Part shown: positions 27,968 to 37,164 of the stretch, in pieces
How positions within the stretch are numbered: position 1 is the first letter of the stretch
How the letters are laid out: the number at the start of each line of letters is the position of its first letter
NCBI GenBank assembly: GCA_964019155.1
Contig: OZ025242.1
Span: 24,159,025-24,223,024 of the forward strand
DNA: 64,000 bases
Direction: 5' to 3'
Origin: Osedax fenrisi
Lineage: Eukaryota; Annelida; Polychaeta; Sabellida; Siboglinidae
Notes under the pieces: model-generated
What the model was told of the DNA's origin: nothing
Database searches by the model: none
The model's input: only the letters and a program-made list of their open reading frames with translations
Made by a program: the position numbers and the translations under genes

Positions 27968-29323
27968 TAAGTAGACTATTAAGTAGACTATTAAGTAGAC
28001 TATTAAGTAGACTATTAAGTAGACTATTAAGTAGACTATTAAGTAGACTATTTAGTAGACTATTAAGTAGACTATTAAGTAGACTATTTAGTAGACTATT
28101 TAGTAGACTATTTAGTAGACTATTTAGTAGACCATTTAGTAGACTATTTAGTAGACTATTTAGTAGACTATTTAGTAGACTATTTAGTAGACCATTTAGT
28201 AGACTATTTAGTAGACTATTAAGTAGACTATTAAGTAGACTATTAAGTAGACTATTTAGTAGACTATTAAGTAGACTATTAAGTAGACTATTTAGTAGAC
28301 TATTAAGTAGACTATTTAGTAGACTATTTAGTAGACTATTAAGTAGACTATTTAGTAGACTATTTAGTAGACTATTTAGTAGACTATTTAGTAGACTATT
28401 TAGTAGACTATTTAGTAGACTATTTAGTAGACTATTAAGTAGACTATTTAGTAGACTATTTAGTAGACTATTTAGTAGACTATTTAGTAGACTATTTAGT
28501 AGACTATTTAGTAGACTATTAAGTAGACTATTAAGTAGACTATTAAGTAGACTATTTAGTAGACTATTTAGTAGACTATTAAGTAGACTATTAAGTAGAC
28601 TATTTAGTAGACTATTTAGTAGACTATTAAGTATACTATTTAGTAGACTATTTAGTAGACTATTTAGTAGACTATTTAGTAGACTATTTAGTAGACTATT
28701 TAGTAGACTATTAAGTAGACTATTTAGTAGACTATTAAGTAGACTATTAAGTAGACTATTAAGTAGACTATTAAGTAGACTATTTAGTAGACTATTTAGT
28801 AGACTATTAAGTAGACTATTAAGTAGACTATTAAGTAGACTATTTAGTAGACTATTTAGTAGACTATTTAGTAGACTATTTAGTAGACCATTTAGTAGAC
28901 TATTTAGTAGACTATTTAGTAGACTATTTAGTAGACTATTTAGTAGACCATTTAGTAGACTATTTAGTAGACTATTAAGTAGACTATTAAGTAGACTATT
29001 AAGTAGACTATTTAGTAGACTATTAAGTAGAATATTAAGTAGACTATTTAGTAGACTATTTGGTAGACTATTAAGTAGACTATTAAGTAGACTATTTAGT
29101 AGACTATTAAGTAGACTATTTAGTAGACTATTTAGTAGACTATTAAGTAGACTATTAAGTAGACTATTTAGTAGACTATTTAGTAGACTATTTAGTAGAC
29201 TATTTAGTAGACTATTAAGTAGACTATTTAGTAGACTATTAAGTAGACTATTTAGTAGACTATTTAGTAGACTATTAAGTAGACTATTAAGTAGACTATT
29301 TAGTAGACTATTTAGTAGACTAT
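27968..29323. repeat. 1.35-kb minisatellite, 12-bp unit AGTAGACTATTA
   Basis: About 113 copies of agtagactatta/agtagactattt. The position-12 a/t choice alternates along the array, and rare variants are agtagaccattt, agtatacta, agaatatta and tggtagacta. The unit is a multiple of three, so the minus strand stays open as (LLNS)n for over 400 codons. It is a repeat in intron 6 of gene A, not a protein. Confidence 0.97.
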
Positions 29324-29879
29324 TGACGGTGAAGCCCTGTAATAACTTCGCTAAACTTACGAACAATTATTTAAAAACGCGTGAAGCTAATTAGATGTTA
29401 GCTATTAACATCTATCTCAAAGTTTACAAATATAAATGTCTACATTACGATTGTCTATATTGTATACATTAATCACTCATCTGTTAACATGTAGTATTAT
29501 TTTGTAGATAATAATACGCAATCTATCGATTATAACCAATATATTACGTATATCATTATATATAATGTCATTATTTCCAGCGAACACATATGTATTCATT
29601 ATGTAAACAATCGTAACATTGTTAGAAGTTAAACTAATCGCGCAAAATAAATGTATTAATTGTAAAAAATAGTGGTATTTAATTACGATCTAAATATATT
29701 TCATTAATTTCAACAACAAAAATTCAAAATTTCATAAATACATAAATTGCGTATAAGCCCCTGTGTCTAAACAGTACCTCCCCTTTGTAGGCGTGGCTTA
29801 AGCTATGACTTTATAACTATTCCGAGCGAATATTCGAATAGTTCACTAGTGTGTATATTGTGCGTCGGTGTATGTGCGC
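29324..29879. other. Intronic AT-rich spacer
   Basis: AT-rich, no gene or clear repeat. A GC-richer patch 29758-29805 (cccctgtgtctaaacagtac...) is not recognised. Confidence 0.5.
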
Positions 29880-30000
29880 ATCCGTGTGACATCCGCACGT
29901 GTGTGTGTATGTTTACATGAGTATGTTCGTGTATGTGTGTTAGTGTGTGTGTGCGTGTTAGTGTGTGCGTGTGCGCGTGTGTGTGCGGTGTGCGTGTGCT
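29880..30000. repeat. Degenerate (GT)n block beside exon 6
   Basis: GTGTGTGCG-type dinucleotide-rich sequence directly downstream (in transcript terms) of the exon 6 donor. A similar block lies on the other side at 30166-30210. Confidence 0.8.
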
Positions 30001-30003
30001 AAC

Positions 30004-30165
30004 CGTCAACCACACACTGTTTAGAGTTGACCGCCTGGTCGTGAGGAGTGGTCGTATTAGCCGGACATCTGGTGCACGTGACGGCCGCGTACTGTGATTG
30101 ATAGGTGCCAATCACGCACTTCCGGCACGTGGAGTCGTTCTCGTAGGTACCGCGACCGCAGGGAA
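30004..30165 (-). CDS. Gene A exon 6: GCC2/GCC3-like Cys-rich module
   Basis: It encodes VPCGRGTYEND, STCRKCVIGTYQSQYAAVTC, TRCPANTTT and NSKQCVVD. The CxxC-GTY...C..C..GTYQ...C..CP spacing is that of the ephrin-receptor-like Cys-rich repeat (GCC2_GCC3) and is also compatible with the C-terminal module of Sp38/ZPBP. It has N-glycosylation sequons NDS and NTT. Donor GACG/gttagc is the GT here that gives the phase 1 needed by exon 7; the GT seven bases earlier gives phase 0. GT-rich repeats flank the exon on both sides. Confidence 0.8.
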
Positions 30166-30344
30166 CTGTGTGCGTGTGTGTGTGCGTGAATGTGTGCGTG
30201 CGTGTGTGTAGAGATTAGAACGATATTTTAATTATACGATCTGAGATAATTTTGTTCGTAACAACCCGTACCCGATCTGGTATTTTCCTCCCTATTTATT
30301 AAATCGTTTCGAAGACAACCTACAAGTTATAATCGAATATTTAT

Positions 30345-30480
30345 CACGGATAGGGGCTCTGCAACAGGGGGCACGTGGGATATGCCCCCACCCATTTTAA
30401 AATCTAGGGGGACATCATATGTATTGGTCCCCCCCCACTTTTACCACAACATTTATTTTGATCGGTTGGTCCCCCCTACA
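30345..30480. mobile_element. Possible decayed repeat with G/C-rich hairpins
   Basis: Two potential hairpins: agggggca...tgcccccac (30366-30392) and agggggac...gtcccccccc (30408-30436), separated by attttaaaatct. Long C runs and mirrored G/C blocks of this type usually mark transposon remnants. The family is not identified. Confidence 0.3.
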
Positions 30481-30568
30481 TACACACCATTGTTCAAGCG
30501 ACCCTAATCGCGGATATCGTCCTCCGCGTGTATTCGTAACAATTATTGCGTAACACCTATAACTACTA

Positions 30569-30800
30569 TCACGTGACCTATAAGTGCGTATATCACGTGA
30601 CGTAGTACATATGTATAGCACGTGACCTATATACGTAGCTCACGTGGTGTAATACATACGTAGATCACGCGCGGTAATACATACGTAGATCACGTGACAT
30701 ACATACATACATACATACGTAGATCACGTGACCTAAATACGTAGATCACGTGACATAAATACGTATATCACGTGACCTACATGCGCGTAGATCACGTGGA
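30569..30800. promoter_or_regulatory. Cluster of nine CACGTG E-boxes in intron 5 of gene A
   Basis: Nine CACGTG palindromes plus one CACGCG variant in about 230 bp, spaced roughly 20-35 bp, mostly inside a degenerate unit tacgtagatcacgtgacct. The array ends about 10 bp from the exon 5 donor. CACGTG is the canonical bHLH-zip E-box, and tcacgtga(c) matches USF/TFE/MITF-type sites. Whether it is regulatory or a by-product of tandem duplication cannot be told here. Confidence 0.45.
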
Positions 30801-30808
30801 CGTCTAAC

Positions 30809-30959
30809 CACAATAGTCGGCCGCGTCGAACGGAGGCGTCCATCCCGACGGACATTTGTAGGTGACCTCCGCCGGCCGGAACGACGGGGTCAACGAGTAG
30901 ATGTTCTTCACGCTTTGAGGCTGGTCTCCGTCCCACGTGACTAGTTTACCTCGCATCAC
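30809..30959 (-). CDS. Gene A exon 5: start of Cys-rich module
   Basis: The exon follows acceptor catcagctgcag and reads VMRGKLVTWDGDQPQ...PAEVTYKCPSGWTPPFDAADYC. The donor TGTG/gttaga gives phase 1, so the first codon shared with exon 6 becomes Val and yields ADYCVPCGRGTY, a continuous Cys-rich motif. That clean join is good evidence that exons 5 and 6 belong together. The donor is followed at once by a cluster of CACGTG sites. Confidence 0.8.
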
Positions 30960-31189
30960 CTGCAGCTGATGACAGGGGGGAGGCGGGGCGTAGAGGGGTG
31001 TAGAGGGGTGAGGGCGCGGGCGACGCGGAAAACACGAGGAAAATACATATTCACGTGATTTAATACTAATTCGCCTATCGTTTCGCGTGCAAATTTGTGA
31101 TGTCATTCCGTATCCAAAATAAACATCACTATTAAAAATAATTAAAGTATTAAGATATGCATTCCCGTAACAGATACACACTTATGATA

Positions 31190-32890
31190 ACGTACCCACA
31201 CGTTACTTATCATCACCCTTAGGGCGAGATCGGAGAAGGGGTACGGCTGGTACTCGTACGCCTACTACTTGATGATATATTATACTTCTATTTAATACTA
31301 TAGTATGTAACCCTAGAGGGTATGCATAACAGTAAACACACACATACGTATACACGTATACATTAATATAAGTTTCTATACTAAATACTTAAAGTATGTA
31401 ACGGGTAGGGCGCATACAATACAGACACTTTACTAATTTATCTAACTAAAATATATATAATATATATATATATATACCAATATCCAAAACAACCATTACA
31501 TAATACTTGACCTCTGACCTATATTTGACGGCATACCTCGTACACTACAATATACCACGTGAAAATAATACCAGCTTACTTCATGAAAAGCACTTTCACT
31601 ATAACATCCAATAAACCAAACTAAACCTACAACTGTCCCGAAAAAGGAGTCATCGAGATGTATTGGATCCTTTATTTTTCAATATTTAAACATGCGATAG
31701 AACCTCCCAGAAAGCATAACTAAAATGTACTAACACACTACTGAACTAGAAATATATTTCAACAATAACTACTTATCATTTAAGAAACTGAAATCTGAAT
31801 GTATTATCTTCCATAACAAACGCACACCTCCCTCGCTCATATACAAATAGAAAATACTTAAATTTAAATTAAAAAATAATATGACAACGCTAGGTGTGAA
31901 CTCGATAAAAACTTTAAAACACTAAACAATCAAATGTAATCAACAATCAATCAATGTAAAATGAAAAAATGAAAAAAAAACTATAGTTTTTAAAACTATA
32001 TTCTATAGACTGCCATTAAATACAAATCAATTTACAAAACTGTAAATAATATACATACTACATTATATTGTATAATTTATATAGCAAATTTCCTATGTAG
32101 GATTAGCCTACATTAGAGAATTGACTTAATTTAACTATACAAATAACTTGAGATCATCAAATAGTACCCTTTTAAAATACAATCTACCGATTAACTACTC
32201 ATCTGATCTGAAAACAAACTCCCCAAGACTACAGTTAGTTCAGTACAAATAAGTATTTTATATTTTATTTTAATATTTTAAAATTTGTTAACGGAAAACT
32301 TGAATCGAATTAACAGATACGTTTCGTTATGACATATAATGATTTGAACTTAAATTACTTGAACTAACTTACTTGAATACACTTACCCGAACAACACTTG
32401 AATACACTCTAACACATGTCAAACTAGTTATCCTATTTTTGTTGTTATGGATATCGCACTAACTTTATTATTATTATATCATACTATCGAACTATATATT
32501 TAAAATTGGATTCTGGATACTAAATTAAGTTTAATACTACTACTATAGTAATATATAGTGTATTACTATTACTATAGTAATATATTGTATAGTATATATA
32601 TATACACACATTTTCACACATATATACACACACACATATTATATATATATATATATATATACTTATACTAGTTGTTGAAAAACGCTATACATAATAATAT
32701 GAATGACATCCAGGATTATAATTACATATCAGGACGTAATATTGCAAGCACCATAGTATCGTATGTATAGATGATATGGGAGGCCCTATTTATTTACCCG
32801 AGTCGCTGTATAACCCCACACACTGGAGGTGTGTGACACATAACCCCTCGTTACGCATCACGTGACATCTACACCCTGCAGGGTGTATAC
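31190..32890. other. Intron 4 AT-rich stretch of gene A
   Basis: No gene recognised. It holds AT/TA microsatellites at 31450-31477, 32593-32620 and 32640-32662. A possible decayed LINE 3' end at 31560-31960 reads weakly as RT-like sequence but has no clear motif. Confidence 0.45.
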
Positions 32891-33098
32891 TAGTGATGCA
32901 GTAATTGATGCCAGCCAAATCTACGGCATCGAGGCAGTCTCAGTCTCAGTCACCTAAAATCTAAACTCGGCTCGGGCTCGTTTTGTTAGAGTCTCGGCTC
33001 AGCTCTGGCTCGTTTTTTTTCCGAAAATGAAAGGCTCGGCATCGATAACCAAAAGTCTCGGCTCGGAATTAAAAATCCCAGCATCATTTACATCACTA
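32891..33098. mobile_element. hAT-like MITE, 208 bp
   Basis: Ends are imperfect inverted repeats: tagtgatgcagtaattgatg on the left and, reverse-complemented, tagtgatgtaaatgatgctg on the right. The interior repeats ctcggctcgg words. TAGTGATG-type ends are common in hAT-group elements. The 8-bp flanks (gtgtatac and gtaagacc) do not match, so a target duplication is not visible. It sits 36 bp from the exon 4 donor of gene A. Confidence 0.55.
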
Positions 33099-33133
33099 GT
33101 AAGACCTATATGTATGCAGGTATGTAGACTAAC

Positions 33134-33232
33134 CTTGATCAGGTAGTCGTTTAGAAGCTTCTCGAAGCAAGCTTTGTTGCAGTTCTTAACTTCGTCGTCG
33201 AATTTCTGCAGCAGGTCGATGTTCAGATAGGT
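33134..33232 (-). CDS. Gene A exon 4: charged helical segment
   Basis: A 33-codon phase 0-0 exon, TYLNIDLLQKFDDEV then KNCNKACFEKLLNDYLIK, with acceptor aaccccgcaccgcag and donor AAG/gttagt. It looks helical and carries two Cys. A hAT-like MITE ends 36 bp downstream of its donor in the intron. Confidence 0.75.
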
Positions 33233-33347
33233 CTGCGGTGCGGGGTTATAGGTCAAGTGTCATCCGGGAGGGCGGAAGTGCGATAGATGCATTCGAGTGT
33301 GTGCGTTCGCACTTATTTATACGTGTGTATAATAATGAGCATAATTA

Positions 33348-33432
33348 TTATGATGATTACGATGATTATGTTGATGATGGTGATGATGGTGATGATGATG
33401 ATGATGATGGTGGTGATGATGATTCATTATGA
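33348..33432. repeat. (GAT/GAY)n trinucleotide repeat
   Basis: Imperfect gatgat/gattat/ggtgat run in the intron just upstream (transcript sense) of exon 4. Confidence 0.85.
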
Positions 33433-33543
33433 TGAAAATTAATAGAAGATGACAATTATAGAGATACCTACAATTAATTGAATTTCCTACAGTGAGAACT
33501 TACAGTAGTCGGAATTAACTACGGAAATAATACACATCATAGG

Positions 33544-33610
33544 CCACGTGATCATAGCCCACGTGATCATAGGCCACGTGATCATAGCTATACATTGAGG
33601 CACGTGACCC
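33544..33610. promoter_or_regulatory. Three tandem CACGTGATCATA units plus a fourth E-box
   Basis: ggccacgtgatcata, gcccacgtgatcata and ggccacgtgatcata in direct succession, then ggcacgtgaccc at 33599-33610. Same core as the intron 5 cluster, different surrounding unit. Confidence 0.45.
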
Positions 33611-33700
33611 AGTTATCGTCTCTGTTAACACCTGTATTAACACATGCATGTATGTGTAAGGTAAAGTGTGTAAAGTTATTTAATGTACCTTCAGAATCGC

Positions 33701-33701
<1 letters not shown>

Positions 33702-33763
<62 letters not shown>
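33702..33763. repeat. (TA)n microsatellite
   Basis: About 30 TA units. Further TA tracts in the same intron lie at 33986-34030. Confidence 0.95.
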
Positions 33764-33764
<1 letters not shown>

Positions 33765-33978
33765 TATATATATATATATGTGCATAGTTCGAAATGCACA
33801 TACATTCACGCCCGTATATACGCATACGCATAATATCACGACGTTGTGATAATCAATATATTATAATGATAATGATAAAATAATATATGATAATTATTAT
33901 ATTATACTCATAAAATAATATGTGATAATTAGTATATGATAATAATAAAATAATATGTGATAATTAATATATGATAAT

Positions 33979-34035
<57 letters not shown>

Positions 34036-34185
34036 CATATTATAATATATTATAATTATTATATGATAATAATAAAATAGCACGTGATAGTTATAATGGT
34101 AATGGAAACATGTTATAATAGTATTAATACATTATTAGGTGACAAAGATAACAGTAAAAGTGTGCTCGCGCGCATGTGTGTTAAC

Positions 34186-34343
34186 TTTTTGTTGTTTATA
34201 GGCGCACGTGAACTTGAAATCGCAGTCTTCGCACATCACGTTCTCCACAGAGGTCACGAACTTCGCGTCCTCTACGTTAGAACAGGCGGTGACCTTGAGG
34301 AAAGTAAACGTCGACGTCACCACGGGGCTCGGGTGTTGGATCA
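34186..34343 (-). CDS. Gene A exon 3: Cys-bearing linker
   Basis: The acceptor is acccccgttcacag. The exon reads VIQHPSPVVTSTFTF...TACSNVEDAKF...VMCEDCDFKFTCAYKQQK, with four Cys in 53 residues. The donor AAA/gttaac is weak, but it is the one that preserves the Cys-rich end and gives phase 0, as exon 4 requires. No domain is recognised. The placement just after the Ig domain and the FxxxxC spacing are similar to the region after the Ig domain in ZPBP proteins, which is an inference. Confidence 0.7.
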
Positions 34344-34796
34344 CTGTGAACGGGGGTAGATATTATTTAATTAACTATTCTATTATTAACTAATCTAAAT
34401 ATATATATCGCCGTTAACCGCGGTTAACACCTCCTATAACCTCGAGGTTATAGGAGGCGTTGATATAATGGAGAAATAACTGAGCATTATTTCGCCGTTT
34501 TTAATATTTCGATTAAAATTCACTTTATCGTTACGTAATCCGGTTGTCAATCATAGCGGGAATACAAATAACAATGATAATAGAATTGTAAGTGGCTAAT
34601 TCTATAGATAATTCTAGTTGAAGTAAATTGATCACTGATGTCCGCCTAATACTATTAAAATTCTCACGTAAAGTTTATCTAATATACTTATGTAATTTAC
34701 TATTATATAAGCGTACGTAATAAATGTAGGCATAAATAAATAACTTTAAAAGTATGTTAATACATAAGTAATTTTCCATTTCCTATAATGAATCAG

Positions 34797-34799
<3 letters not shown>

Positions 34800-34834
<35 letters not shown>
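34800..34834. repeat. (TA)n microsatellite
   Basis: Short TA tract in intron 2 of gene A. Confidence 0.9.
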
Positions 34835-34836
<2 letters not shown>

Positions 34837-34913
34837 GTTATGTGAGTGCCACACAGACGTGTCACACACCCGTGCCTAATCAGGCGTGACACACACACTC
34901 GTGCGTGACGAAC

Positions 34914-35153
34914 CAACTAGATCGTATCTGTTCTTGATGATGTTATTGCACGTGCACAAATAAATACCGGTATCGTCGGGTCCTTGCACCTCGAACCTCA
35001 GCTCATCGTTATCGACGACGTAGTGAGAGGTCGCGGGGTCAATGCGTGCTTCGTAGTGAGTCCACTGACAACCGCCGCCCCCTTCTGAGGCGCGCGCCGG
35101 GTCTTGAGTCGAACATTCCAGAGAGACCGATTCTCCGGGCGTTACTTTTCTAT
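34914..35153 (-). CDS. Gene A exon 2: immunoglobulin domain
   Basis: A strong acceptor (ctctctcccactcacag) precedes the exon, which encodes residues 37-117. Ig hallmarks are GESVSLEC (first Cys, about residue 50), CQW (Trp about 67), LRFEVQGPDDTGIYLCTC (the DxGxYxC motif with Cys about 103) and NRYDLV on the last strand. Extra Cys at about 65 and 105 could form an additional disulfide. The loop before CQW has four glycines in a row. The donor GTTG/gttcgt is chosen over a later GT because its phase 1 rebuilds 'YDLVVIQHP' with exon 3. Confidence 0.85.
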
Positions 35154-35306
35154 CTGTGAGTGGGAGAGAGGGAGTGACGGGCATATAGGTGAATGGTACG
35201 TATTATTCTCTATACGAATTATTAACTTCGTAGATAACGAAGAAAGTATCTTATTAGTTAAAGAAAATATCTCTATTAACACTTAAAAGATATTCAAAAA
35301 CTCACA

Positions 35307-35352
<46 letters not shown>

Positions 35353-35468
35353 ATATATATATATATGTATATATTATATATATAATAATTGCTGAAAAAC
35401 GCGATCAATAATGATTATAATATTCATACATCCGGAATAGTAAATTAATAGAAAGTTGTTACTATCAC

Positions 35469-35792
35469 CAAGGACATATTACCCAGCAAACAGTAAGAGC
35501 AGCATAACAGCAGCATAACAGCATATGCTAGAGCCTCAAATGTTTACATTGTGCTATTATGCTGCTCTTAAATGTATATTATGCTGCCATTATGCTGTTA
35601 TTATGCTGCTATTAATTTTAAAAGTATATTATGCTGCTATTATGCTGCTATTATAATAATAGCAGCATAATAGCAGCATAATATACATTTAAGAGCAGCA
35701 TAATAGCACAATGTAAACATTTGAGGCTCTAGCATATGCTGTTATGCTGCTATTATGCTGCTCTTACTGTTTTCTGGGTACCACTGTCCTTG
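35469..35792. mobile_element. 324-bp foldback element
   Basis: A long near-perfect inverted repeat in intron 1 of gene A. The outer ends are caaggaca/tgtccttg, then tacccag...ctgggta. The arms share aacagtaagagcagcataa and ctagagcctcaaatgttt and are filled with reiterated agcagcataat words. Nearly the whole element can fold into one hairpin, as in foldback MITEs. No target duplication is evident and it does not encode protein. Confidence 0.85.
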
Positions 35793-36082
35793 CTGCCACA
35801 CGCCATGTTTTCGTGTATGTATACGGTGTTCAATATTCCTTTACTGTACCCGCTTAATAACTTTGTAAACTGGGCGTAACGCACACGCCCACTCGTGACG
35901 TAACACAAGCCACCTCGTGACCCATACTATCACATTCTTATTATTAAATTTCTACGATTAATGTTAACATTAATGTACCTAATTGACACTGGGCGCATAA
36001 TCGCTCAGGCACAAATAATCCATATAACGAACACAAGTAAGAAGTAAAGTATATTTATAGGATATAGGCTTACGTATATATA

Positions 36083-36126
<44 letters not shown>

Positions 36127-36140
36127 TATATATACATATA
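36083..36140. repeat. (TA)n microsatellite
   Basis: Interrupted TA tract about 35 bp past the exon 1 donor of gene A. Confidence 0.9.
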
Positions 36141-36173
36141 TAATGATGTATGCTATTCAGTGATTAAACTGAC

Positions 36174-36282
36174 CGTACTGGTAATACTTCTTGGAGGCGT
36201 CGATGTCTGTGTTGTGTACGGGCACCGTGTGAGCTGTGATGATGTTCAGTAGGCATGAAGCAGCTAACACTAGTGAATGCAT
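36174..36282 (-). CDS. Gene A exon 1: start codon and signal peptide
   Basis: The ATG at 36282-36280 opens a 36-codon exon starting MHSLVLAASCLLNIITAHT, a hydrophobic run with small residues near position 18 as in a cleavable secretion signal. The tail KKYYQY precedes the splice site. The exon ends CAGTACG followed by gtcagt, giving phase 1, which matches exon 2. This start is chosen because it is the only ATG giving a signal peptide in frame with the Ig exon. An (AGT)n array begins about 270 bp upstream. Confidence 0.75.
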
Positions 36283-36553
36283 CGTACACTACCTTCGTCT
36301 GCGGCTTGTACGAATAGAAATACTAGTAATAATGGCAGTAAACAACAAATGTAGTCGACTATTTCGTTTATGTTTTTTAATTTATTATGATTTAAAAAAA
36401 CGAAATAAACAACAAAGAAAAACAATAACAAATATTCTGTTCGAAACTCGTTTAATAAATAATAAATAATTAATAAATAAATTAAATAACAATTTCACTT
36501 TCGCTTTTGAATATATACTGTCGGTATCGCACATATATGAATTATAGTTATTA

Positions 36554-37164
<611 letters not shown>

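Larger units (their letters stand above)
8188..36282 (-). other. Gene A locus: secreted Ig/Cys-rich protein, 8 exons
   Basis: This is a hand-built gene model. Exons (minus strand, 5' to 3') are 36282-36174, 35153-34914, 34343-34186, 33232-33134, 30959-30809, 30165-30004, 11478-11158 and 8372-8188. Phases after exons 1-7 are 1, 1, 0, 0, 1, 1, 1, and every junction keeps the frame. The total is 1425 nt, or 474 residues plus stop. Predicted order: signal peptide, Ig domain (about 37-117), a middle region with several Cys (118-235), a Cys-rich module (about 236-306), an acidic/Asn-rich linker and a basic C-terminal segment. Introns reach 18.5 kb and carry transposons and tandem arrays. The family is not securely recognised; ZPBP/Sp38-like is a weak hypothesis based on the Ig plus C-terminal Cys-rich layout. 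Confidence 0.75.

Noticed and set aside
27933..29366. (LLNS)n frame of 477 codons
   Set aside because: Product of the 12-bp repeat; no conserved domain, and it lies in an intron.
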